From Verrucomicrobiota bacterium (GTDB lineage: Bacteria > Verrucomicrobiota > Verrucomicrobiia > Limisphaerales > Pedosphaeraceae), in NCBI GenBank assembly GCA_021325145.1, contig JAJPHR010000051.1:90252-154251 (forward strand): a stretch of 64,000 nt of DNA. The letters run 5' to 3'. How positions within the stretch are numbered: the stretch's first letter is position 1; every line of letters begins with the position of its first letter. The notes beneath the pieces are model-generated. The model did no database searches. It was not told where the DNA came from and was given only the letters and a program-made list of their open reading frames with translations. Made by a program: the position numbers and the translations under genes. Below are positions 8,836 through 16,709 of this stretch, in pieces.

Positions 8836-8910
8836 ATGTTCGTGCGGCCTCTTATCGAGCAGCATATTCGGTATTCAACCGCCCCAAAACCCGGGTCGGA
8901 TGTGGAGTGA
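8836..8910 (+). pseudogene. Truncated start of a nucleotidyltransferase-like gene
   Basis: The frame after the 67-residue gene reads PDPDLIEMFVRPLIEQHIRY and then diverges (STAPKPGSDVE) to a stop at 8910. The first part resembles, from memory, the N-terminus of small nucleotidyltransferase-fold proteins (MF-RPL----IRYMVTGSVA). The GS...D active site that should follow is missing, so the gene is cut short. An upstream ACG where related operons would have an overlapping ATG may be the lost start, since CAC/CAT is silent in the upstream gene. Only about 25 codons support this. Confidence 0.35.
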
Positions 8911-9055
8911 AGCCGGGAAAAACGGGGTTGGACAACTTTAGCCGGGGTTCGACGGGTAAAAATCATGGGCACCCGTAGCCGACCGGGTTTGAATATGGTT
9001 GCCTCAGCAGAAGTCTTCCATAGACTGTAAATGTGATGCACCCGGTTTTCAGCCA

Positions 9056-9808
9056 ATGACCGCCATCGTGGACATCAAAGACTTGCGCGTGGAATATCGA
9101 AAAGGCGCGCTGGGACAAGGCCCAAAGGTCGCCGTAGATGGCCTGAATCTCCGTGTTCATCAAGGCGAGGTGTTCGGTTTTCTGGGGCCGAACGGCGCGG
9201 GCAAGACCACCACCATGAACGTGCTGTTGGGCTTTGTGAATGCCACCAGCGGGACGGCCTGCCTGTTCGGCGTGAACGTGAACGAGCCCATCGCCCGCCA
9301 GCGCATCGGCTATCTGCCGGAGTTGACCTATTACTACAAGTTCCTGACGGCGGAGGAGTTGCTGCGATTTTACGCCAGGGTGTTTGGGATTCCGCGCGCG
9401 GAAACCGATAAACGCATCGATGAACTGCTCAAGCTGGTGGAGTTGCAGGACGCGCGCAAGCGGCCAATCAAAAGCTATTCCAAGGGCATGCAACAGCGCG
9501 TCGGCCTGGCGCAGGCCTTGATCAACGATCCGGATTTATTGATTCTCGACGAGCCGACAAGCGGCCTGGATCCGATTGGCCGGATGAAGGTGCGCGAAAT
9601 CATTCAACGGCTGAAAAACAAGGGTAAGACGGTGTTCTTTTCGTCGCATGAACTGGGCGAGGTGGAAACGGTTTGTGATCGGGTGGCGATTTTGCATCAG
9701 GGAAAGCTGGTGGTGGAGGGGCGGGTGGATGAGCTGGTGGCGAAGTATCAGACGAATCTGGAGCAGGTTTTTCTCAAGGTGGTCGGGTATCAGCCCGCGC
9801 AGGTATGA
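9056..9808 (+). CDS. ABC transporter ATP-binding protein (ABC-2 exporter type)
   Basis: ATPase subunit of an exporter. It has Walker A GPNGAGKTT (residues 44-52), the signature YSKGMQQRVG (about 140), Walker B LLILDEPTSGLDP (about 160) and the switch His in FSSHELGEVE. The 250-residue length and the GFVNATSGTACLFG region are typical of ABC-2 family ATPases that partner small permeases (GldA, NatA, CcmA-like). The ATG at 9056 gives the normal MTAIVDIKDLRVEY start; a frame extension upstream to 8999 looks non-coding. It overlaps the permease gene by 4 bases, so the two are translationally coupled. The transported substrate cannot be read from sequence. Confidence 0.92.
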   Translation: MTAIVDIKDLRVEYRKGALGQGPKVAVDGLNLRVHQGEVFGFLGPNGAGKTTTMNVLLGFVNATSGTACLFGVNVNEPIARQRIGYLPELTYYYKFLTAEELLRFYARVFGIPRAETDKRIDELLKLVELQDARKRPIKSYSKGMQQRVGLAQALINDPDLLILDEPTSGLDPIGRMKVREIIQRLKNKGKTVFFSSHELGEVETVCDRVAILHQGKLVVEGRVDELVAKYQTNLEQVFLKVVGYQPAQV

Positions 9809-10587
9809 ATACCGTTCTCGCTTTATCCCAAGTCGTCATCAAGGAGCTATATCGCCGCAAGGATTTCTATGTGTTGTTCGTGCTCACGGCCTTGATCACG
9901 CTGGTGATGGGGTCGGCTAATTTCTTTAACGACGACAAGATTGTGCGATACCTGAAGGAACTTTGCCTGCTCTTGATCTGGATTTCGGCGTTGTTCATCG
10001 CGGTGGGCGCCAGCGCGCGACAAATCCCGGCGGAACGGGAGAACCGGACGATCTTTCCGCTCCTCGCCAAACCGGTGACGCGCGGGCAGGTGGTTGCGGG
10101 TAAGTTTTTGGGTTGCTGGCTGGCTTGCGGAATCGCGTTGCTGATGTTTTATGGATTTCTGGGAGCGGTAAGCATATCGCGCGAACACGAATGGCTCGTG
10201 TTGAACTATTTTCAAGCGCTCTGGCTGCAATGGATTTTTCTCGCGATCGTCATCGCGCTGGTGCTGTGGGGATCAATCGTTTTTACCGCGCCTTCCTCGA
10301 ATGCGACGATTTGTGTGGTGCTCGTGATCGGCATCTGGGGCCTTGGACGCTACCTGAATCACGTTGCCTTGCAAGAGCGCGAACCGCTTCGGTCGGTTAT
10401 TTACACCATCTATTTTCTAATTCCACATCTCGAATGGTTTGACGTGCGGGACAAAGTGATGATCCACGGTCGCGGCCTCGTGCCGTGGGTGGATTGTTTC
10501 CTGGCGACGTTGTACGGGGCCGCCTACACGCTTCTGTTTTTGTTTGCAACCTGGCTTGGCTTCCGGCGAAAGGCGTTGAACACGTGA
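9805..10587 (+). CDS. ABC-2 type transporter permease
   Basis: A 260-residue integral membrane protein with about six predicted helices, roughly at 18-38, 52-72, 102-124, 143-165, 172-192 and 236-256. Its sequence RQIPAERENRTIFPLLAKPV in the first cytoplasmic loop is typical of ABC-2 permeases (the EREN/T--PLL--P coupling segment). It overlaps the ATPase upstream (ATGA) and the next gene downstream (GTGA), making a three-gene operon. It should pair as a homodimer with the ATPase to export a substrate across the inner membrane. Confidence 0.88.
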   Translation: MNTVLALSQVVIKELYRRKDFYVLFVLTALITLVMGSANFFNDDKIVRYLKELCLLLIWISALFIAVGASARQIPAERENRTIFPLLAKPVTRGQVVAGKFLGCWLACGIALLMFYGFLGAVSISREHEWLVLNYFQALWLQWIFLAIVIALVLWGSIVFTAPSSNATICVVLVIGIWGLGRYLNHVALQEREPLRSVIYTIYFLIPHLEWFDVRDKVMIHGRGLVPWVDCFLATLYGAAYTLLFLFATWLGFRRKALNT

Positions 10588-11486
10588 AGAGGACTTCGCC
10601 ATTTTACGCGCTCGCTTTGTTGATGGCCGTGTGCTTCACACTGGGAACGTGTTTGCAGCTTCGGGTGGAAAAGTGGAATACCCGGGCTCAATCAGACAGC
10701 CTGCTTGCCATTCTCCTGGGCGACGGCCAGCGCATGTTCGCCAATCATTTCTTTACCAAAGCGGACGTTTATTTTCACAGCGGCTATTATCCTTCCTGGA
10801 TGGACCAGGGCATGGCGACACCCGATCCCGGGCACATGACCGAGGAACATCACGACGAACATGAAGAGGCCGAACACGAGAAGGCGATGGACTTCCTGGG
10901 GGCGCCCAAGGATTGGATCGACCGTTTCGGGCGGAATTTCTTTCCGTCCACGCACGCGCACCTCGATAAGCCGGGCGAGTCGCGGGAAATCCTGCCCTGG
11001 CTGCGGCTCTCGGCGGACATGGACCCGCAACGGATACAAACCTACACCGTGGGGGCGTTCTGGCTGCGGCGCGAGTTGGGCAAGGTGGATGAAGCCGAGC
11101 AATTTCTGCGCGAAGGGTTGAAGGCCAACCCGGATAGTTGCGAAATTCTCCTGGAATTGGGACGGCTGTACGACGAAAACCGGCACAATCCCGTCCACGC
11201 GGGCAATTTGATGCAACTCGCGTTGCGTCGCTGGGATGAGCAGGAGCAGGCGCAAAAGAAACCGGACGAGGGGATACGGCTTCAGGTGCTCATCTTTCTG
11301 TCGCATGTTGAAGAGGAGCAGGGGAACTTCCGGCAGGCGCTGCATTACCGGGAGCTTGAACTCAGCCTTTCGCCACCGCAGCCGGAAATTGTGAAGCAGC
11401 AGATCGAGGAGTTGAGAGCGAAATTGGGTGAGGAGAAGCGGGCGGAGCAAACACCAGGCTCCAAAAGCCAAACACTGGAAAAATAG
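10584..11486 (+). CDS. Membrane-anchored TPR-like protein of the ABC operon
   Basis: A 300-residue protein. The GTG at 10584 overlaps the permease stop, and it yields MKRTSPFYALALLMAVCFTL, a signal anchor with a Cys at residue 22 that could be lipidated. A His/Glu-rich stretch (EEHHDEHEEAEHEK, about residues 90-103) may bind metal. Tetratricopeptide-like helical repeats follow (AEQFLREGLKANPDSCEILLEL and a second HYRELELSLSP unit). Co-translation with the exporter suggests a periplasmic accessory subunit. The last dozen residues (EQTPGSKSQTLEK) are encoded by an inverted family A repeat, so the native C-terminus was probably shorter. Confidence 0.75.
   Translation: MKRTSPFYALALLMAVCFTLGTCLQLRVEKWNTRAQSDSLLAILLGDGQRMFANHFFTKADVYFHSGYYPSWMDQGMATPDPGHMTEEHHDEHEEAEHEKAMDFLGAPKDWIDRFGRNFFPSTHAHLDKPGESREILPWLRLSADMDPQRIQTYTVGAFWLRRELGKVDEAEQFLREGLKANPDSCEILLELGRLYDENRHNPVHAGNLMQLALRRWDEQEQAQKKPDEGIRLQVLIFLSHVEEEQGNFRQALHYRELELSLSPPQPEIVKQQIEELRAKLGEEKRAEQTPGSKSQTLEK
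11452..11484 (-). repeat. Family A repeat, reverse orientation, inside a coding 3' end
   Basis: Read on the minus strand it gives TTTTTCCAGTGTTTGGC, then TTTTGGAGCCTGGTGTTTG, closely matching the plus-strand copy at 30915-30945 (TTCTGGAGCCTGGTGTTTGG). It lies inside the last codons of the TPR-like gene and supplies its tail. Confidence 0.7.
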
Positions 11487-11631
11487 CGCGGGAAAATGTC
11501 GAAGGCCAGATGCCAAAGGACTCTCGTCCGCTCACCAGCCCGGCGCTTGAACTTCCAGTGTAGCCATTTTTGCCGAGGAAGTCCGCTGGTTGGAAAGTTG
11601 CGCACCCGAAGGGCGGCCTTGGAAGGAACGG

Positions 11632-12327
11632 TTACTTACGACGCAGCCACAAACGCCTGGCACCCAGAAGACCAACGGCCAACGCCATGACAGCCCCTGG
11701 GGCAGGCTCCGGGACGGGCACGGGACCCACACTGGGATCAATCCAGCCACTATCATCTGAGCAACCAATTCCTTGGACGTGCCCAGCCGCATCAAAGGGG
11801 CCGTGGCCGCCTGCGGGCGTACTCAGGTATTGAAAGTCAGCGGATGTAAGTCCAGGAATACCTGAAATCAGGTAGGTGACGGAATCTCCGGCCCCGAACC
11901 GGCCGGAGTTCGCGGTGGCGAAATTGAAAAGGATGTCATACTTCCCATCCCCGTCGGCTTTGAACGCGTCTTCGCCGGTCTGAATTGTCGGAGCAGTCAC
12001 GCCACTGGTTCCGTTCTGAAAGGTAAACGTCAGATTCTGGATTTTGGCAGTATCAGCCGGATTGATGTTCAGATACAGCGAGCCCAGAAATTCGTTGGCA
12101 CTTAATCCCCCGTTGTCCACAGTCAAAAGAACGCCATTAGCTGTGTCCTTAAAGGCCGCATCCACCCAAGGCGAATGCCCGGCTGGAGCGGCTCCTGAGA
12201 AGACATTGTCAAACCGATATACGAAGCCTGTGGCAAGCGCGTTTGCTGACCAGAATCCCAAGCCTAAAGCGACTACTCCGGCCGCCCTTAGCTTCCCCGA
12301 CCAGATGGCTTTTCTCGCTTTTATCAT
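11632..12327 (-). CDS. PEP-CTERM sorting domain protein
   Basis: A 231-residue secreted protein with a signal peptide (cleavage near ALA-T, residue 32) and a C-terminal sorting signal: the motif VPEPAPGA, a hydrophobic helix (VMALAVGLLGA) and a basic tail (RRLWLRRK). Such signals are recognised by exosortase, present here at 32264. The body is beta-rich with low complexity in Gly, Thr and Asn and has no known fold that I recognise; NGTSGV and DGDGKYD segments may bind calcium. An AAGGG ribosome site precedes the ATG. It is divergent from another PEP-CTERM gene across 340 bases. Confidence 0.88.
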   Translation of the reverse strand: MIKARKAIWSGKLRAAGVVALGLGFWSANALATGFVYRFDNVFSGAAPAGHSPWVDAAFKDTANGVLLTVDNGGLSANEFLGSLYLNINPADTAKIQNLTFTFQNGTSGVTAPTIQTGEDAFKADGDGKYDILFNFATANSGRFGAGDSVTYLISGIPGLTSADFQYLSTPAGGHGPFDAAGHVQGIGCSDDSGWIDPSVGPVPVPEPAPGAVMALAVGLLGARRLWLRRK

Positions 12328-12627
12328 GTCTGGCCCTTTTGATTTATATAACCAACCGACTCACCACACCCGCCTACCCCGTTGTAAGCCGCTGATAGTC
12401 AATGGCAAAACGAAACAAACAGTACCGGGGCTCGTGAAACTGCTTGATATGATGCCGACAATTGGATCGAAATGTCAAGAATCATTGTTGAAAAAGCACG
12501 ATTCCTAGCGGCGGGATTGGCCCCAGAATCTCAATCAGAAATCCTGGAACAAACAAGTCGCTTCGCGTCTCCCAAGTAGAATCGGCGCGTCCTGAAACTC
12601 AGGACGCAAAAAAAGTAAGAAAAATGC

Positions 12628-12654
12628 TTGACAGCCTCTGTCGTAGTCTATAAA
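12628..12654 (+). promoter_or_regulatory. Candidate promoter of PEP-CTERM gene, near-leaderless transcript
   Basis: TTGACA (12628-12633) and TATAAA (12649-12654) stand 15 bases apart, upstream of the ATG at 12668. A start site about 7 bases after the -10 box would leave only a few bases of leader, and no Shine-Dalgarno sequence is present, so the mRNA may be leaderless or nearly so. A second pair with the same spacing and the same -10 occurs on the minus strand at 15701-15727. The rest of 12328-12627 holds no gene that I can see. Confidence 0.5.
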
Positions 12655-12667
12655 ACACTATATCGCT

Positions 12668-13381
12668 ATGCCACACTTCTTTACTTTCCATCCAATCAAC
12701 GCGGGGTTGCGTCACATCGCAAGGGTTTGCGGCGTCTGTGCGGCAGCTCTTTTGTTTTGCTTCGCTTTTTCGTTTCAGGCGAGGGCACTCGTTTTTAATT
12801 TTGCCAACCTGCCCGGAACAGAAATCAGCTTCAGCGGAGGAGGATTCACCTTCACCAGCACCAGTGGATATCAATTTGATATTACAAGCGTGAGTGGAGG
12901 GGCTGGTGATTCGGTCGGTCTGAACGGTTACATCTCTACGGGTGCACCTCTCTTTGTGGGAGGCCCATTCACGATTGGACCGATTACAACGATCGGCATG
13001 GAGCAGACGGCTCCGGTGTCGGGGGCAGGAACCCTGCACATTACGGATCAGCAGTCAATTGACCTCACGGGTGCGATTCAATGGAATAATATCACGACAT
13101 TTGGACCGGCTGGAATTCTTGATTTGACCGGCACAGTGAATCTCACGGCTCTTCATTATACAGGTGCAAACAGCGATTTGGCGGCGCTGGCAGCGGCGGG
13201 TGGGGCATCCGATGTTGTGACCTTTGAATTCGTGCCTGCGCTGACATTGACGCAACTCGCCAGCACTGGCGGGGCATCGTCTTATTCCGGCGTTCTTGCC
13301 CCAGTTCCCGAGCCGGGCACTTTACCGATTCTGGGTATTGGCTTGGCGGGTTTGCTGGCACTCCGTCGCCGCAAGAAGTAG
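12668..13381 (+). CDS. PEP-CTERM sorting domain protein
   Basis: A 237-residue exported protein. The signal peptide spans about residues 1-41 (hydrophobic AAALLFCFAFSFQARA) and the C-terminus is a classic exosortase signal: VPEPGTLPILGIGLAGLLAL followed by RRRKK. The middle is rich in Gly, Ser and Thr with predicted beta structure (FNFANLPGTEISFSGGGFTF, SGYQFDITSVSGG). Some verrucomicrobial PEP-CTERM proteins begin in just this way; their role in the extracellular matrix is not known in detail. It starts close to a candidate promoter, with no clear ribosome site. Confidence 0.88.
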   Translation: MPHFFTFHPINAGLRHIARVCGVCAAALLFCFAFSFQARALVFNFANLPGTEISFSGGGFTFTSTSGYQFDITSVSGGAGDSVGLNGYISTGAPLFVGGPFTIGPITTIGMEQTAPVSGAGTLHITDQQSIDLTGAIQWNNITTFGPAGILDLTGTVNLTALHYTGANSDLAALAAAGGASDVVTFEFVPALTLTQLASTGGASSYSGVLAPVPEPGTLPILGIGLAGLLALRRRKK

Positions 13382-13523
13382 CTGCGCTGGCGGTCAGTCC
13401 CGCAGCGAGGAAGGAATCAAGTCTTTCCAACTATCACTTAAACGGGAGCGGAAAATATCCAAACTGTGATGCATCCTGTTTTTGCCAGCGCGATTTTGCA
13501 GCAATAATGGCCTTTTAGCGGTT

Positions 13524-14217
13524 TCAACCACCGATCAGGCGATAGAAGAGGCCTTGTTGGAAATGGGATTCGTTACGAAAAGATTGCCGGAGACAGGACA
13601 GACATGGTCAGAACATTGCTCCAACCAATTGAACCCGAAAGACTTGGCAAGGACTCGAGATGGCAGTTTGTGGCTCAAGCCGGCCAGGAAATAACGACAT
13701 TTGTGTTATAACGGGTTATTTGAAGCGGAACCCCAAGGCGCAGTCTATCAACCATTGGTTGGTTTGAAGGTGCCGGAAACGAGGATGGAGTACACCGGGA
13801 GAGAGTTAACCGCATCGTCATCCAATGTCAGCGTGAGATTGGTTACGCTGTACTTAACCTGGCCACCTATTTTCGACGCTTTGACCTTGGGGGCCAAACA
13901 GGAGAACGCTTACATCGCTTGGGAAGTCATGGCTCAAGCCGTGCAGGGTGACCGTCACTTTGCTTACTCGGCCGGTCAAACCCGTAACCGTAATGGCGGA
14001 CGGGTAGGGAATTGCCTTGGTCAACGGACTCGCGCTGTTTGTCAATCACCATGAAATTGGTGTTGGAAAAGGCATAGGGCATGGCGCAAACTGTGAGGAT
14101 CGCGGTTCCCCAAAAAAAGTGCCCCAAAGTTTGAGCCAAATGCTTCCAGCCATTACTGGCAAACTCGAGCCACCTTGCCAAAAATCCAGAATTTCAGAAT
14201 CGGCGGAAGCGAGCCAT
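13524..14217 (-). pseudogene. Decayed surface protein: signal peptide, P-domain-like module and C-terminal module
   Basis: Reading the minus strand from ATG at 14217, codon 8 is an in-frame TGA. A signal-peptide-like stretch follows (HFFWGTAILTVCAMPYAFS). A frame change then leads into AITVTGLTGRVSKVTVTLHG and SDVSVLLFGPQGQ (13854-14045). After another frame change comes YSVTNLTLTLDDDAVNSLP (stop at 13748). Bases 13740-13524 still read LQITRYNTNVVISWPA, a TGA, then GWSNV and finally FYRLIGG before a stop. The middle segment matches HLSVTNLSLTFDDAAVNSLP in the giant protein encoded at about 59.5 kb. Two or more frameshifts, two nonsense codons and an internal deletion make it a clear relic. 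Plus-strand open frames across it are shadows. Confidence 0.8.
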
Positions 14218-14221
14218 TTCG

Positions 14222-15652
14222 TTAATCGAGTTTCAGGGAATACTGGTTTGCGAACTCGGGCGATTGACGCTCCAGTAACTCGTTCTGGTCTTTGATGAAC
14301 TTTTTCTTTTCTTCGATAAACCTGGTTTGTTCCTGAATCAGCTGCATCTGTTCATTGATGAGGGCTTTCTGATTGGCGATCAACTCCGCCAGACTCGCGG
14401 TTGCGACTCCCATGTTCGGGCCGGCTTGCAGCGACGGCGCAGTTTCACTTCCACCGTTGTGCCCGTTCGACGCCAAACTCCCCATTCCATTTGAGTGGGC
14501 CGGTGCTACAATGCCGGGCTTCATCACAAACTCGGTGTTCATCACAAAGTCGGTGTAGAACTTGGCATAATCGAAGGCCATTTTCCGGCCGCGCCTGTCG
14601 GATTTGCCTGCCTTGCTCCCACTGTTGCCGTTGTTCCCATTGCTCCTGATTTTTTGTGCGCCTGGCTTCAAGGCAATCGAGCCGTCATCGGCATTGCTCA
14701 AGCCGGTACTCTGGACAGGTGTTGCCTCAGCCACGGGTTCATGGCCGCCTTCCGAATGAATTGCACGGGGCGCGCTTCGCAACCGGACTTTCAAATAAAG
14801 AACCGCTCCGCCGCCCGCGAAGCAGCCTATGAGAGAGTAAAAAACCCAAGCGGCAAAGCTTGGACCAGAACTGGCGGTCCAAGCTTTCAGATGCTCGTCA
14901 TCAACGATGAGCCCCAGCAGACTGATGCGGGCTACCTTGTCGCCGCTTTGGTAATCTGCGTAACGCTGCCCTTCTTTAAACGTGATGTTCTTTGCCAATT
15001 GCATCACCGGGGGCAAGTCGGCTCCAGCCCTGTACGGCTGCACAGCGGTAATTTCCAACACGCCACTCCGGCCGAATATCAGCACCGTGTTATTAATCGT
15101 CTGGGTGGATTGCGTTTCAGCCTCAACGGCCCATCCCAATGAGTGCGTGGCCGAATCGTAGGACGGCAGCTCTTTCCAGTCCACGGACGCAACCGAAGCC
15201 CTGCCTTGTTTCATTGCACCCGGGTTTTCCTGTTCTATTCGCTTCCGCATGGCCTGCAAAATTGCGACCGGATCCAATGGCTCTTTATCCGCATCCTTTA
15301 AATAACCGACGCTAGTGAACGCCAAAACCGCCCACCATTGGTCCGACTGCGGAGCTAAAATCCCGATTAGTCCCTTTGGAACGGGGTTTCCACTGCGCTC
15401 GAGGAAAGCCCGGGCGCCCGCTTCGTCCAGCAGGCGATAACCGGGCGGAACAGTTATGCCGGCAATGCTCCCCAAACTTGCGACATTAGGGCCGGAAACC
15501 CAGGGGTTCAGAAATTCCTTTGAGCCTGATCGGTTCCCAGTCCATCCCTGTCCCGGAGCGGACTGCGCCAGGAAGGCCATCAAGATTGGCAATAGCCACC
15601 TTCCCCACCGATGTTGACGCTGGCTGAAGTTGCATGACAAATGGAGACTCAT
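14222..15652 (-). CDS. DUF2167-type membrane-anchored protein
   Basis: A 476-residue protein: signal peptide (residues about 16-34), then a domain with ITVPPGYRLLDEAGARAFLE, GLIGILAP, WWAVLAFTSVGYLKDADKE and FGRSGVLEITAVQP, which I recognise as the DUF2167 pattern of membrane-anchored bacterial proteins. One membrane helix lies near residues 268-290. A low-complexity region rich in Asn, Gly and Ser follows, and a long C-terminal coiled coil is built on Gln/Glu/Lys repeats (NEQMQLIQEQTRFIEEKKKF). Function is unknown; related genes often accompany envelope-stress or copper genes. It has its own promoter candidate and an operator-like palindrome in the leader. Confidence 0.72.
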   Translation of the reverse strand: MSLHLSCNFSQRQHRWGRWLLPILMAFLAQSAPGQGWTGNRSGSKEFLNPWVSGPNVASLGSIAGITVPPGYRLLDEAGARAFLERSGNPVPKGLIGILAPQSDQWWAVLAFTSVGYLKDADKEPLDPVAILQAMRKRIEQENPGAMKQGRASVASVDWKELPSYDSATHSLGWAVEAETQSTQTINNTVLIFGRSGVLEITAVQPYRAGADLPPVMQLAKNITFKEGQRYADYQSGDKVARISLLGLIVDDEHLKAWTASSGPSFAAWVFYSLIGCFAGGGAVLYLKVRLRSAPRAIHSEGGHEPVAEATPVQSTGLSNADDGSIALKPGAQKIRSNGNNGNSGSKAGKSDRRGRKMAFDYAKFYTDFVMNTEFVMKPGIVAPAHSNGMGSLASNGHNGGSETAPSLQAGPNMGVATASLAELIANQKALINEQMQLIQEQTRFIEEKKKFIKDQNELLERQSPEFANQYSLKLD

Positions 15653-15657
15653 ATATT

Positions 15658-15674
15658 ACACCAACGATTGGTGT
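15658..15674. promoter_or_regulatory. Operator-like palindrome in a leader
   Basis: ACACCAA-CGA-TTGGTGT is a perfect 7-base dyad with a 3-base centre. It lies between the candidate promoter (15701-15727) and the ATG of the DUF2167 gene, overlapping the expected ribosome entry region, so it could be a repressor site or a small RNA hairpin that limits translation. Confidence 0.4.
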
Positions 15675-15700
15675 GCTGCAGCTGATTTCTGGGTGTCCTT

Positions 15701-15727
15701 TTTATACTGTAAATCGCGCGACGTCAA
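15701..15727 (-). promoter_or_regulatory. Candidate promoter of the DUF2167 gene
   Basis: On the minus strand TTGACG (15727-15722) and TATAAA (15706-15701) are separated by 15 bases, the same spacing and -10 box as the PEP-CTERM promoter at 12628. The leader would be about 45 bases. Confidence 0.45.
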
Positions 15728-16006
15728 TACTTTTGCTTCGCTCTTACAGGGCTGGGAAACCGCACTTTACGCAGGGGCAAGTACGATCTGGAGAATGGCA
15801 GGTCGGCGAAGCACCCACGTTTCACCATGATTGCAGTCGCTCAACTCCATGGTTGAGTACCTAATGATTTTGGTGTTGTGTGTCCTTGAACGTCGCTCTC
15901 CGTTCCGGTCGGTGCGGGTCGCTGGCCTGCAGATTGTGCTGTCGGCGCAAAGAACGGGCTGGAATTGAAGTTTGTCTTATTCCAGGGGTTCGGTTAAGAA
16001 TTCATC

Positions 16007-16669
16007 ATGCACGTCCGGCGCGCCCGAATTGACCGCGTAACAAAAGAGACGCAGGTCGCTGTGCGGTTGAAGATCGACGGTTCTGGAAAATCGTCGATCA
16101 AGACCGGGATTCCGTTTTTTGATCACATGCTGACGCTCTTTGCGAAGCATGCGGTGGTGGATTTGGAGTTGAAGTGCGCGGGAGATCTCGAAGTGGATGC
16201 GCATCATACAGTTGAGGATTGCGGAATCGCGCTGGGCCAGGCATTCGCGAAGGCGTTGGGCGATAAGCGAGGCATCCGGCGTTACGGCGCGGGGTTCGAT
16301 CCACGCAATCCGTTCACCGGCGAAGCGTATGTGCCCATGGACGAGTGCCTGGCGCGGTGCGTCATCGATTTCAGCGGGCGGCCGTACCTGGTTTGGCGGG
16401 GACTTACCCCGTATGCGTATCAAAAGCTCACCCAGGCGGAGCAGCGGCAGGATGCATCCAGCGCCTTCCGGTTCGGCCTGGCGCGGGAGTTTTTCCAAGG
16501 CTTTACGAACGAGGCCCGGTGTAACTTGCACTTAGAGTTACTTTACGGGGATGAACCGCACCATATTGTTGAGGCCTTGTTCAAGGCATTTGCCAAGTCG
16601 GTGGATATTGCGTGCCAACGAGATACGAGAATTGCCGGGCAAATCCCCAGCACGAAAGGGAAGCTCTAG
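16007..16669 (+). CDS. hisB: Imidazoleglycerol-phosphate dehydratase
   Basis: Sixth step of histidine biosynthesis: dehydrates imidazole glycerol phosphate to imidazole acetol phosphate. The 220-residue protein shows the metal-binding histidine clusters of the family: FFDHM (about 37-41), HHTVEDCGIALG (about 66-77) and EPHHIVEALFKAFAKS (about 184-199). Between the RRYG and PMDE motifs it carries about nine extra residues (DPRNPFTGE) not present in typical HisB, probably a surface loop. It is not in a his operon here: its neighbours are a DUF2167 gene and an ECF sigma factor, so it is probably transcribed alone. Confidence 0.95.
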   Translation: MHVRRARIDRVTKETQVAVRLKIDGSGKSSIKTGIPFFDHMLTLFAKHAVVDLELKCAGDLEVDAHHTVEDCGIALGQAFAKALGDKRGIRRYGAGFDPRNPFTGEAYVPMDECLARCVIDFSGRPYLVWRGLTPYAYQKLTQAEQRQDASSAFRFGLAREFFQGFTNEARCNLHLELLYGDEPHHIVEALFKAFAKSVDIACQRDTRIAGQIPSTKGKL

Positions 16670-16709
16670 ACGGCATTGAATAGTTAATGTTCACCGCCCG
16701 TCGAACCTC

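Larger units (their letters stand above)
15653..16006. other. 354-base intergenic region between divergent genes
   Basis: Apart from the promoter and palindrome for the leftward DUF2167 gene (15658-15727) I see no gene or repeat. The hisB side (15728-16006) shows no convincing promoter boxes and no family A, B or C element. Confidence 0.6.

Noticed and set aside
13482..14054. Plus-strand open frames between the PEP-CTERM gene and the DUF2167 gene
   Set aside because: They run antisense to the pseudogene pieces, have no family features, and have no ribosome sites.
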